NCBI GenBank assembly: GCA_900128565.1 | Contig: LT635967.1 | Span: 1 to 30,126, forward strand | Direction: 5' to 3' | From: Stramenopiles sp. TOSAG23-6 | Taxonomy: Eukaryota; Sar | DNA: 30,126 nucleotides | Shown here: positions 9,185-18,877 of the stretch, piece after piece | Layout: every line of letters begins with the position of its first letter | Numbering within the stretch: the first letter of the stretch is position 1 | The notes under the pieces: generated by a model | Database searches by the model: none | What the model saw: only the letters and a program-made list of their open reading frames with translations | What the model was told of the DNA's origin: nothing | Program-made: the position numbers and the translations under genes

Positions 9185-12100
9185 TTATTCTTTAAAACCA
9201 TTCCTATGGACGTTTTCTATTTCTTCTAAATAAAGATCATTCGTTTTAGAATCGACAGCTTGATTTTCAGTGGATAATTGTTCTTTTGTGGTTGCTTCTT
9301 GTGCAACAAGGTTACCGATAGGCACGATTTTGGTAGATTTTTTCTTATTTGCTTTCAGCACATGAATCGTTCGATTCGAAAATATATCTAAAGAATCAAG
9401 ATTAGATCTCTCTAATTTTGGCCATTTTCCAATTTTTGAAACGTAGTGTATACATTGTGAAAAATATTTTTTGTTTGTTGGAAAAATCGTTAGGTACAAA
9501 ATTTCGTACGAAACAAAAATAAATTCGAATTTCAAAAATTAAAACGTACATTGCTGCATCACCTTTAGTCCCATCAGCCTTATTTGGAATACCAAACATT
9601 GAAGCTGCGGCATGCGCTACTATTGTACACGTAACTAATCTACTAAAATAGTATGAAAAGGTAGTATCAATCATGATTAATGTATTTTGGAAAAATATTT
9701 CAAAAAAAATTTGTTAGGTACAAAATTTCGTACGAAAAAAACAATTGAAATTTGAAAAAAAATAAAACATATATATAACCTTTGAGATAGAACCAAAGAT
9801 GTTTTCCGTATCCAAAAACACCCCCTTGAAAACTTCAGTTTCGTCAAATATTGCCCAAAGTATGAAGCCAATTATGACAAATCCGATAGATAAATACTTC
9901 AAAACTATGTTTAGTTTCTTACTCAAAAAATTCTTTACTACTTTTTGGAAAGTAAAAATTTCAACCCCAATGACAACAAAAGCAAAATACCAATCCGCGT
10001 AAGCTTGATAAAAGAAAATAACTAATGCGACGTTAGGTAAAGCTGATACGGCGCCAGCTACAGCCCTGAGGAGTGATGCAAATTGATTCAGTGAGTGCAA
10101 GTCTCTATGATGCTTAAGAGCTTTTGAAGTTTTCACAACTTTATCAAATTCACCGACTCCTTTGACGATTCCTTGAGAAATTCCTTGTGCAAATGGTAGT
10201 AATTTAGCAAACACGCGAAACCCAACAAATGTACCAATTACAAATTTAACTTTTTTCAGTCCAGAAATCATACGTAAAACTGTAGCTTCAGCAGATATTT
10301 TTACAGCTTTAAAACTAGACAGTTCACTGATGGCTATTAAATCACTTATTTGGCTAGCAAATAGTTTTTCTGCTTTTTCGATATTTTCATCAAGTTTTGA
10401 ACGCGCAGATTTTGCATTAGCATTCAGACCATTTTTAGTTCTAGAGGTACTATCTTCAATAAAATTATATATTTCATCACTTGTTTTAATTACGTCGTCT
10501 AAAATCTGACTTTCTAGAGAATCCAAACTTGTAGTAGTACTTCGTTCAACCCCAATTATTCCTTGATGACGGCCTTCAAATGCATCCGCTATGAATCCCA
10601 TGACACTTTGTGAATACATACCACATCGACCCTGTGTGCTTTCGCCAATGTTGGTTCGCTCCTTGTTGTGATCTGTATTAGGATCATTAAGCCATACACA
10701 CTTGGCTCTACACACATGATCTACATTATCCACTTCTGTAGAATCAGAATAAAACTGATTTACACAAGTTGAACAATCTCCATCTGGAACACAATCTCCA
10801 TAATGTACGAGGCATACATGATCACCAAGAGTCCAGTATAGCATCAATTCATTGCGACAGTAATCACAAACACACTGAACATAATTGTATGCCGCAGTAT
10901 CTGTATCAAGTACATTCTTTACAAAATTATAGTCGTTATCCCATTTAGGATCATTTAAAGCAAGCTTCCCGTTATCTGAATTTGGCCAAGATACAACACA
11001 TTTCTTTTCAACAAAATCTGTGTGGCACTTATCATACTTGGATTTGTTTTGAATCTTTTCGTCATCCGTAAAAAAAAATATATAACCGTGTTCCCTTGAA
11101 CAATACTCTCTACCTGAAAAATTTTCGTGACAATTTTTCCCCCATGCTTTAGGCGGAAATCCAGCAGGGTTTCCAAGCCCTGGATTTCCTAGGGCTAATC
11201 CATCTTGTGTAGCTACCTTATATACAGTGTTCTCACACTGAGCTTTTGTAAATTTGTTGACGGATAGTGTTGTTTCCTGACCATGGCAATCATCCACCCA
11301 TCCACCCTGTTGCAATATGTCTGAATAAGGCTCTTTTAAATCTCCGTGTACTCCAAAATATAAATCAGTTGCAATGTTACGAAGTTTTGAATTAATTTGT
11401 TTATGAGCAGTATCTGTTGTATCATCTACAGCCTTTGTCAAAGTTGATACAAGGACGTTGTTTGCATCACCAACTACTTGCATCAAATAAGAGGCTTGCT
11501 TAGATACATATTCTTCTAATTGTGACGATTCTGTAGTAACTTCTATTGCAGTATTTCCACTATCTTTTTGCATTAAATATTCCAATTCTTGAATATTGGG
11601 GATAAGTGATTGTGACGCAGCATCCAACAATTCAATGAGATCTGTTCGAGTGTATTGCAATATTTTAGCTGCATTAAATATAAAGGGGTTTATTGCATCA
11701 GAATCAAATATAGCTTTTTTCTTTGGGTAAGTATTTCTAAAACGACCGACTGCGTCTGCTGCCTTGTCTAAAACACTAGCCAACATTGTCCAATTACCAG
11801 GTATATTCTGAAAGCCATTGAGATTCGCTGTCGCTATAGGTATTGCCTTCAATACAAGAGGAATCTCATGTCTTAAGTCCAATTTGTTAGTATCACCACG
11901 TTTATTTGCTTCAACCCAGGCTGGTCCTGAAAGCGTGAACTTTGCAGGATAACCTGTTTTGGGGTCATGAAGTTGAGCAAAAAAGACACAAGCCGCCTCC
12001 TTTTGTTCATCAGTTGGTAGAGCTTTAATTGCAGCTGCCAAATCTTGATGATTTTTATTTACTTTCTTCGCTTCACTTGCTTGAACTACACACTCCGGAT

Positions 12101-13641
12101 CGGAATATCCTAAAGAAATACATGTGCTATCAGCCATTTCATACGCTTCTCTATATTCGGTTGCACAATTGTTACATGCACAATCCCACATATCTTTGAT
12201 AACTTTAAATTTGCTTGCTTGTTCTGCTCGCCATTTTGGATTTGATATCCAGTTGTAATCATCTATCCAATTAAGATAATTAGCATGATTTGAGAAAGAT
12301 TCCCAGTATGTACCACAAACTGTACGACCACCGGTATCATAACCAGGAAGTGCACATGTTTCGAAAGTTGCAATTGACGCGTTTGGGTCACTACTAGGTT
12401 TCCAAACTTTTTTATTGCATTTAAATTCTTCAACAACCATATAAGGTTTATCTTTTTCGGGTACATCTTGCCAAGTATCTGAATTATAGAATGATTTACA
12501 AATATCGGTGAAGTTCCTCGTCAGATCTGGAGTAGGTAATGAATTACGGCGAGTTGGAGTGTACAGATCGTCTGATAGAGCATCAAATGATAGTGCAAGA
12601 CCATTAAGTACATTACCAATATGATCACTAATGATTTTCATCGTGAACTCAGCTGTTGCATCTGGTCCGATTCCCTTCGAAAGGGCTAATTTATTTCCTG
12701 CATCACAGAATTTTACTATAGCGTCGCTAGGCATAAAATATTTATTCAATGCTTCAAATTGGCCAGCATCAGACTCCACATTTTTACAACTTTCACTTTC
12801 ATTTACAACTGAAGCGCGCAAAGTCGTACTAGTATCAGGATTAGGTAAATTGATANTTGATAAAGGCTTCTTCAAATCCTTTAACTTCAGGATACATTTG
12901 ATTTGCTTCACCTTGAAAATAATGTATTGTACAGTTCCGTAAAAAATTAAAACTAGAGTCGAGATTTGATCCTGGTTCGATAAAAGGAGGATCAAATATC
13001 AGCGATACAGCTACTCCGCACGCTTTATCAGATATTTTATCATATGGTACAAATGTTGGTAGTTTGAAGTTGACAACGGTATAAATAAGTATTGGCACTA
13101 TAATTTTGGCAAAGTACAAAAATGTCAAAACTCTAACTCTTATTGGTTCCCAATCTTCATCAGTAGCTTGTCTATTTGATTTTCTATTATGATAGAAAGT
13201 TAGGACGCAAATTCCAATTGCGGGAAGAATAACAGAAAATGTAAGCAGTCGATCAGTCACCATATTTAAGTTTGCAAACGGTAAGAGTGGGTCTCTGAAA
13301 ACACAAGGCACCTTATTTATCCAAGAGCCTTCATTTGACCAGTTCGTTGATAAGCTAGCAAGTCCAACTAGAGTACACACAATTCCAAAATATGCCGATT
13401 TAAGTAACATACTGTCGGAATAGTGACGGAAATGATTTAAGTATGCAGCCCGCGATGACTTTTGTAGTTTCTCTTCATCTGTTTGTTCCTTGGTCGTACC
13501 AAATTTACCTACTATTTTAGCTGCTTCACTGGTAGTATTTTTTTTCTGTGATATATGTTTTTCAAGTTTGTCTACTTTACCCCAAACGTTCTTTGTAGCA
13601 TCTGAGAGAAATTTATTTCCAACTTGATCTAAAGGATCCAT
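9185..13641 (-). CDS. Very large Cys-rich multi-pass membrane protein, unknown family; two introners
   Basis: I do not recognise the family. Three exons (13641-9773, 9679-9550, 9449-9185) give about 1,420 residues if the N at 12856 is treated as an extra base. Near the N-terminus are three TM segments (about 79-97, 131-150, 171-191). A long, probably extracellular region with many paired Cys follows (for example CACNNCATEY, CVCDYCRNEL, CSTCVNQF, CGMYSQSVMG). It has WxxDDYNW-like and Cys-spacing similarity between its two halves, which suggests an internal duplication. A helical, Ser/Lys-rich stretch follows, then a cluster of C-terminal TM segments (VIGTFVGFRVFAKLLPF, LVIFFYQAYADWYFAFVVI, IGFVIIGFILWAIF, and one in exon 2). 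The tail is hydrophilic. TM-flanked Cys-rich ectodomains suggest a surface or vacuolar protein; function unknown. Confidence 0.7.
9450..9549 (-). mobile_element. Introner-like intron (100 nt)
   Basis: On the minus strand it runs from GTACGTTTTA to CACAATGTAT, with TTCGTACGAAATTTTGTAC then CTAAC in the middle. Excision joins GCA AT to A CAC TAC (phase 2) and keeps the frame open to the stop at 9185. Confidence 0.8.
9680..9772 (-). mobile_element. Introner-like intron (93 nt)
   Basis: By alignment with its relatives the element starts ATATGTTTTA (AT where others have GT, within a TA run) and ends CAAAATACAT, with TTCGTACGAAATTTTGTAC then CTAAC in the centre. Excision joins GTT ATA T to TA ATC ATG in frame. 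The exact 5' cut is ambiguous because of the TA repeat. Confidence 0.75.
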
Positions 13642-13775
13642 GGCTCAGAAAATTTGTTGTTACAATTTATGGAAAAATATCCATACAATAATATTTGATT
13701 CATCGTAAATCTGGTATAGTATAGTCATTCAAAATTGAAACGGCTCTCAGGAAAAACGACACAGATATCGCGGAG

Positions 13776-13784
13776 TACCGGGTA
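13776..13784. promoter_or_regulatory. TACCGGGTA motif
   Basis: Near-palindromic word 135 bases upstream of the start of the large membrane-protein gene. Same word at 20063, 29659 and 29681, always between genes and near start codons. Confidence 0.45.
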
Positions 13785-13869
13785 CCCATCCAATTCAAAG
13801 GAAGACAGACTAAATTATATAGAGACTTTTTATACGTATTTTTTAAAAGGTAAAAGGAAGTTTTCATTC

Positions 13870-15248
13870 TTATAGCTTCGAATCAAAACATTGATGATTC
13901 AGACATTCTAATATCAGAGCATTCGCTGTTCCACCACCTTCACATATTGCCTGAAGACCAAAGCGTTTGTTTCTTCTTTCCAGTTCACATAGCAAAGTCG
14001 TACAAATTTTTGTACCTGTAGCACCAAGCCTATATTGAAGAATATTTGTTTCAATGCAGAAAAATTATTAGGTATGAAATTATTCACAAAAGAAAAAAAA
14101 AATGTAGTGAAAAAAATGTGGAGTAAAAAAAATATTCAAAAAAAAAAAACTTAAATTTGTTAGGTACAAAATTGCGTAGTAAAAAAAACATACGGATGAC
14201 CTAAAGACATTGCTCCACCATTAACATTTAATTTGCTCATTTTACCTCCACATTCTTTTAGAAAGCATAACGGCACAGATGCAAAGGCTTCATTGACTTC
14301 GTACAGGTCAATCTCATCGATTGTCAAATTCGCTTTCTGTAGAACTAATCGTGTGGCTGGTATAGGTCCATAGAGCATCATGATGGGACAACTACCAACA
14401 ACAGCAATTGAAACTATACGAGCTCTTGGTGAAAGATTTAGCTTTTTTAATCCTCTTTCGTTACAGACTAACATAGCTGAAGCGCCATCGGTTATTTGCG
14501 AGGCTGTAGCAGCCGTCAATTTGCCTGTTTCTTGAAGTAACGGAAGTTTTCGTAACTTTTCTTTTGTATTGGGCCAACGAATGCCTTCATCTTTACTAAC
14601 CATTATTTCATTACCGTCTTTGTCAACACCAGCAATAGGAATTATTTCACGAACAAATCGACCTTCTCTAGTTGCTCGATGAGCTCTTTTATGTGATAGT
14701 AGGGCAAATTCTTCCATATTTTCACGGCTTAATTGTGCTTTTTCTGCTACTAGTTCTGCACCAGCAAACTGTGAAAACATCACATCTGGGTACCTTTCTT
14801 CAATCCCATCACTATTAAATGGAAAACCATGTCCTGCTTTCATCCCATCAGTAATATTTGCACCAATTGGCACAAGTGTCATACACTCTACTCCCCCTGC
14901 GATGATAACGTCTTGTGTGCCCGACATTACAGCTTGTACTGCAAAATGCAAAGCCTGCTGTGAGGAGCCACACTGTCGGTCAACAGTTGTACCTGGCACT
15001 GACTCTGGAAGGTTTGAGGAAAGAATGATATTACGGGCTAGATTACCAGCCTGGCTTCCGACTTGAGATACACAACCAAAAATACAATCGTCAATCATAT
15101 CAGCACGTTCGTTTGTCAAATTATTACGAGCTAGTAGAGCATTGACCACAACGGCACCAAGATCAGCTGGATGCCACTCTCGAAGACTACCCTGGCGTTT
15201 TCCACCAGGTGTGCGACAGCAGTCCACAATGTACGCTGTGAATGGCAT
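13870..15248 (-). CDS. Acetyl-CoA acyltransferase / acetyltransferase (thiolase) with C-terminal SKL
   Basis: Thiolases cleave 3-ketoacyl-CoA with CoA, or run the reverse Claisen condensation; they act in beta-oxidation and related acyl-CoA metabolism. Two exons (15248-14194, 14029-13870) give 404 residues, normal for the family. The nucleophile lies in DRQCGSSQQALH (Cys93), the catalytic His in GGAMSLGHPLGATG (His351), and the second Cys in CEGGGTANA (Cys381). The CEGGGxAN form is typical of acetyl-CoA acetyltransferase/FadA-like members rather than the CxGGGQG form. The protein ends DSKL, a type 1 peroxisomal targeting signal, so peroxisomal location is likely. The intron is a composite of two introner-like units with canonical GT...AG outer ends. 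It is divergent from importin alpha with about 200 bases between starts. Chain-length specificity cannot be read. Confidence 0.93.
14030..14193 (-). mobile_element. Composite introner-like intron (164 nt, GT-AG)
   Basis: The minus strand begins GTATGTTTTT and ends CAATATAG. It contains two TACCTAA words (near 14160 and 14072). The first 92 nt (14193-14102) end in CACTACAT and have the size and order of one element. The remaining 72 nt (14101-14030) resemble a 3' part of another and supply the AG. Removal restores GHPLGATGTK, as in all thiolases. Confidence 0.8.
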
Positions 15249-15445
15249 TTTATGTAAATGTAGTCAATTTCAATAGTTAACAGAATATTCAATATAAATT
15301 TTCGGTATTAAATTTTCCGGAATATTTGATTCATTTGTCGTTTCATTTGTTTTTTCCGATTTCGTGTAAAAATGCCCGGGGCACTCTCATCATCAACCTA
15401 CAGACTACAGTATGTATTACTAGTGTTTACATAAGAAGTAGGAGG

Positions 15446-17435
15446 ATGTCATCGTCAGCCCGTCGATCAGATTTTAAGCGCAATTGCTTTAATCATACAG
15501 AAAAACGCCGATCGTATGCTACAAATCTCCGTAAGAATAAGCGTACACAAAAGATTTTAGCTAAACGGCGGAAACAAAACCCGAAGAATTCCGATGGATC
15601 TTTGCCTTTCGATACCCCCTCAGAGACTAACGTTGTCGCTGCACTCTCACGTCTTCGGTACGCAATAAATACTTCAGATGTATCACCTACTGATGCCTTG
15701 AAATATTTACGTCGTTCATTATCACTAACAGATTTAAGTGATGATTTCATTTCTTTAGCTGTAGCCAACGATGCATGTCGTCTTTTTGGTGAAATAATAG
15801 GTGCTAATTTGAGTTCCTCAACAACACAAACATCCAAACGAATATTCGAAGATAATGATATATACGAAGCTCTATGGTGTCTCGGCAATATTGCTTCTGG
15901 AACGAAAGAGCAAGCAAAACATGTTCTACCAGCTCTTCCTGTTGTTTGTCAGTTTCTTTTAAGTAATAATATTTTATTACAAGAGCAAGCTACCTGGGTA
16001 GTAGGTAACGTGAGTGCAGACGACAGTTGGCGTGCACAACTTCATGCTGCCGGTGTTATTGAATCTGTTTCTAATTTATTAAATGGTTTAACGAGTGAAA
16101 TCATCAAAACTGCTGCGTGGAGTATATCCAACTTAGCAAGAGGTCGCCACACACCCGTTGAACCATTTTTTAATTCTAAGTGTAGTACGAAACTCATTCA
16201 ACTTTTAAAACGTAAAATTATAAACCCAAATTCTACATTGAATGTATCTACAGCACGCACTGATAGTAACCACAATATGATGTTTGATACACCTGTCATT
16301 GAGGAAGCTCTTTGGGCGCTAAGTTATCTATCTGCAAGAAATAATACGTTCACTCAAAAATTACTTGACGATGGTTTTCTATCGGGTTTATTCGGTATTC
16401 TTGTAGATATTGATATGACATCTACATTGAAGATCTGCACACCTCTTTTTCGATGTTTTGGTAATATTTTGGCGGGGCCAAATTCTTGGGTAGATGTTGT
16501 TCTCTTTGGTCATGAAAGTCGAAATACAATAGTGAGAGGTAATTTATCTATATTCGTAAAAAACGTATTTCGTGTATTAAAAGTTCATATTGAAAATAGG
16601 TCTGTGACTAAGGAAATATGTTGGGTCTTGTCTAATATTAGTAGTGGCACTCCTCATCATTGCGAGGCTTTATTTTCAGAACCAGGTTTAGTTGAACAAC
16701 TTATAGCTATTTTCTTAGATTCGGGATTTGATGTTCGGAAAGAGGCCGGAACTGTAATTTTAGGTATTGCAGCTGCTTCTAACATTTCATTTCAAAAAAT
16801 TTATTCAAAAGACATTTTAGTTTCATTTCTTAGATTTAGTGAGGCACCTGATTATGATGGGAAAAAGTTATGTCTAAATTATGTTGATCTTGTTTTGAGT
16901 CATGTACGTTTTCACATCATGAATTTATTCATTTTTTTTGTATGAAAATTTCGTACCTAACGATTTTTTTCATGTTTTTTTTTTCACAATACATGGTGGT
17001 AACTATATTCGAGAGGTAGAAGAGGCGAACGCGATTGAGTTACTAGAATTGATCCAATATGGGACTGATAGATGTTTATCTAAACATGCTCAATGGCTTG
17101 TTGATACTTATTTTGGTGAAGACTATGATGATGGAGAAGAAGAATATTCTATGGACCATTCAATAGATGAAACTTTAAAAAAACCAAGTTTTCAAAATGC
17201 AGTGACACATGGTACCTTTCTTCCATTTGGAGATAATAAAAAACATTCGGATAATAAACCACGCCCTTCTGTTACACCTGCTTGGATGAATCATCAGGAA
17301 AATAATCCACCCATTAGCTTGGAGAAAAACGTGTTGGATGAAAAATCACGAAATATACATGAAAATAATACATTAGAACCTTTACCCGGTCAACAATCAC
17401 TGTTTGACTTTGGGTTTACATCAGATAAAAGATAG
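15446..17435 (+). CDS. Importin alpha (karyopherin alpha), nuclear import adaptor
   Basis: Importin alpha binds nuclear localisation signals and links cargo to importin beta. I chose the ATG at 15446 because it begins the Arg/Lys-rich importin-beta-binding domain (MSSSARRSDFKRN...KRRSYATNLRKNKRTQ, residues 1-60). An in-frame upstream stretch to 15326 looks untranslated. Armadillo repeats follow, with the typical cargo-binding W...N ladder: EALWCLGNIASGT, EQATWVVGNVSADD, TAAWSISNLARG, EEALWALSYLSA, KEICWVLSNISSGT. Two exons (15446-16903, 16995-17435) give 632 residues, longer than the usual 520-560 because of a polar C-terminal tail. Across the intron, NYIREVEEANAIELLELIQ aligns with the conserved NxYxxxIEEAxGLxKIExLQ of the last ARM repeat, which fixes the 3' splice boundary. 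Confidence 0.95.
16904..16994 (+). mobile_element. Introner-like intron (91 nt) in importin alpha
   Basis: It starts GTACGTTTTC, has GTATGAAAATTTCGTAC then CTAAC, and ends TTTTCACAATACAT. It joins ...VLSH to GGNYIREVEEA in frame. The next in-frame AG acceptor (after CGAGAG at 17011) would delete the conserved NYIRE residues, so the non-AG end is favoured. Confidence 0.85.
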
Positions 17436-17738
17436 CGCATCGCTTTATCATACAAAAAGATAGGGATGACATAAACAGTACAGCAAGGGATGACATAAAA
17501 AGTAGAGCAAGGGATGACATAAAAAGTAGGTACTACTTTGACAGTAAGTCACATTAATTTTTGACTCTTTATAAACACGAAATATGAGTTTAAAGTAGTA
17601 TATATTAAATTTGGTTCATTCGTCTCTTTTAATTACAAAACAACATTGCAACGATACATCTAAAATCTTAAATAAAACGTGCCCATAGAATGAGAAATCA
17701 TACTATCGACATCTACTGCCATAGATTTAGTTTCTCGT
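17436..17738. other. Convergent intergenic region, importin alpha / P2
   Basis: About 300 bases of 3' flanks. It contains the 24-bp repeats at 17463-17529 and AT-rich sequence. No gene seen. Confidence 0.6.
17463..17529. repeat. 24-bp tandem repeat, 2.8 copies
   Basis: Copies start at 17463, 17487 and 17511, each beginning GGGATGACATAAA and ending AGTAxAGCAA. It lies just after the importin alpha stop codon, probably in its 3' UTR. Confidence 0.92.
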
Positions 17739-18488
17739 TTACCAAGCATCATCATCGTCACCGCCGAACATGTTTCCAACTTCGACTTCTTCTTCTTCCT
17801 CCTCTTCTTCTTCTTCGACTTCCTCTTCAGCTGCAGCGCCACCAGCGCCACCAGCGCCGCCGCCGCCACCGCCGCCACCGCCGGCAACTAAGCGTTCTTT
17901 TCCAGCTTCCAAAAGTTCTTCAATGCTTTTACCTGCCATCTTTTCCATAAAAAATGAGAGAGCGTTAGCATCTACTTCAATGCCACTTTTGGTAAGAAGT
18001 TCAGAAACTTCTTCAGCAGTTGGCTGAGCCTTTCCGCCAAGAGCGAGGAGCATGTATGCAGATGTGTACTATAATGTGTAAATATAGAATACACGTGTCA
18101 ATTTTAGTAATGATTTAACGAGTAATGTTGGGCACAAGTGAACAGTCATGGAAATAAAGGGAAACTCGCTTGTTGAAAAAGAAACGATAAACAAAAAGTG
18201 TTTTAAAACTATAAAAAACAATTGTTAACAACACAAAAAGCATTTTAACATAAGGTATAACTATATGAAACACGTGATGAATACTTCATTGTCATAGCGA
18301 TTCGTTAAAACAATATTTTGTCAAAATCATACAACGCGTGGTAGTTACCATAATGAAAGGATGCTCAAAATCTCTTAGACTTCTCTGCAGATACTTCCAA
18401 AAGAGCTATTCCAACATGTTTCAACATCAGTATTCATTTTAAGTTATGCAGTCTGTTTGTTATACTTGGAGTTTTAACTTACCTTCAT
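17739..18488 (-). CDS. 60S acidic ribosomal protein P2
   Basis: P2 forms the ribosomal stalk with P1 and P0 and recruits elongation factors. Exon 1 is only ATGAAG (18488-18483); a canonical GT-AG intron (18482-18069) follows; exon 2 runs 18068-17739, giving 111 residues. The start MKYTSAYMLLALGG matches the P2 N-terminus (MRYVAAYLLAxLGG). EEVSELLTKSGIEVDANALSFFMEKMAGKSIEELLEAGKERL is the dimerisation domain. A Gly/Ala hinge and a long Glu run follow. The end reads GNMFGGDDDDAW instead of the near-universal DDDMGFGLFD, which is unusual. The Gly/Ala/Glu tail makes this the most GC-rich coding patch in the window. Confidence 0.93.
18069..18482 (-). other. Conventional GT-AG intron of the P2 gene (414 nt)
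   Basis: Donor GTAAGTTAAAAC directly after ATGAAG, acceptor ACATTATAG before TACACATCTGC. It shows that standard spliceosomal introns coexist with the introner family. A long first intron after a two-codon exon is common for ribosomal-protein genes. Confidence 0.85.
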
Positions 18489-18877
18489 TGTGATTAGTTT
18501 TACTGAGAAGAATGAATAAACGAACGCACGAGCGGAGGCGGACCAACTCAACAATTTTGTGTTGTAGTCAGCAAAATATGGCGATGGTTGACAGAAACAT
18601 AACTTGGACAAACCTGCTTTTCTACATTTTTTTCCATTTCAATGATTTCATTCAAATTCAATGATCCAAGTTCCCTATTTGAATAAAAAATGGCATAACC
18701 AATTAATCAATTGGGGGATTCAAAGTGAAGAGCATTTTTTTATTAAATATTGAATATAAAATTAGAATATCTTTTATTTTCAGACCAAAAATCAAGGACA
18801 TCTAAATTTAGGGTAATAGATCTATTATTTCCTCCCTCTCCTTTCAAATAAGACACAAATTTGGAGAAATATCTTAT
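18489..18877. other. Intergenic region upstream of P2
   Basis: 389 bases holding the P2 promoter side (with a GC-rich patch, CGCACGAGCGGAGGCGGAC, near 18523-18541) and the 3' flank of the cyclic-nucleotide-binding-like gene. No gene seen. Confidence 0.5.

Noticed and set aside
15326-15445. N-terminal extension of importin alpha
   Set aside because: The extra 40 residues are hydrophobic and unlike any importin alpha; the ATG at 15446 directly precedes the IBB domain.
16904-17011. Canonical GT-AG reading of the importin alpha intron (acceptor after CGAGAG)
   Set aside because: It is in frame but removes NYIRE, residues that align with the conserved last ARM repeat; the family motif end at 16994 explains all copies.
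17690-18027. Plus-strand Ser/Pro/His-rich frames over P2
   Set aside because: They are shadows of the Gly/Ala/Glu triplet-rich P2 tail on the minus strand.
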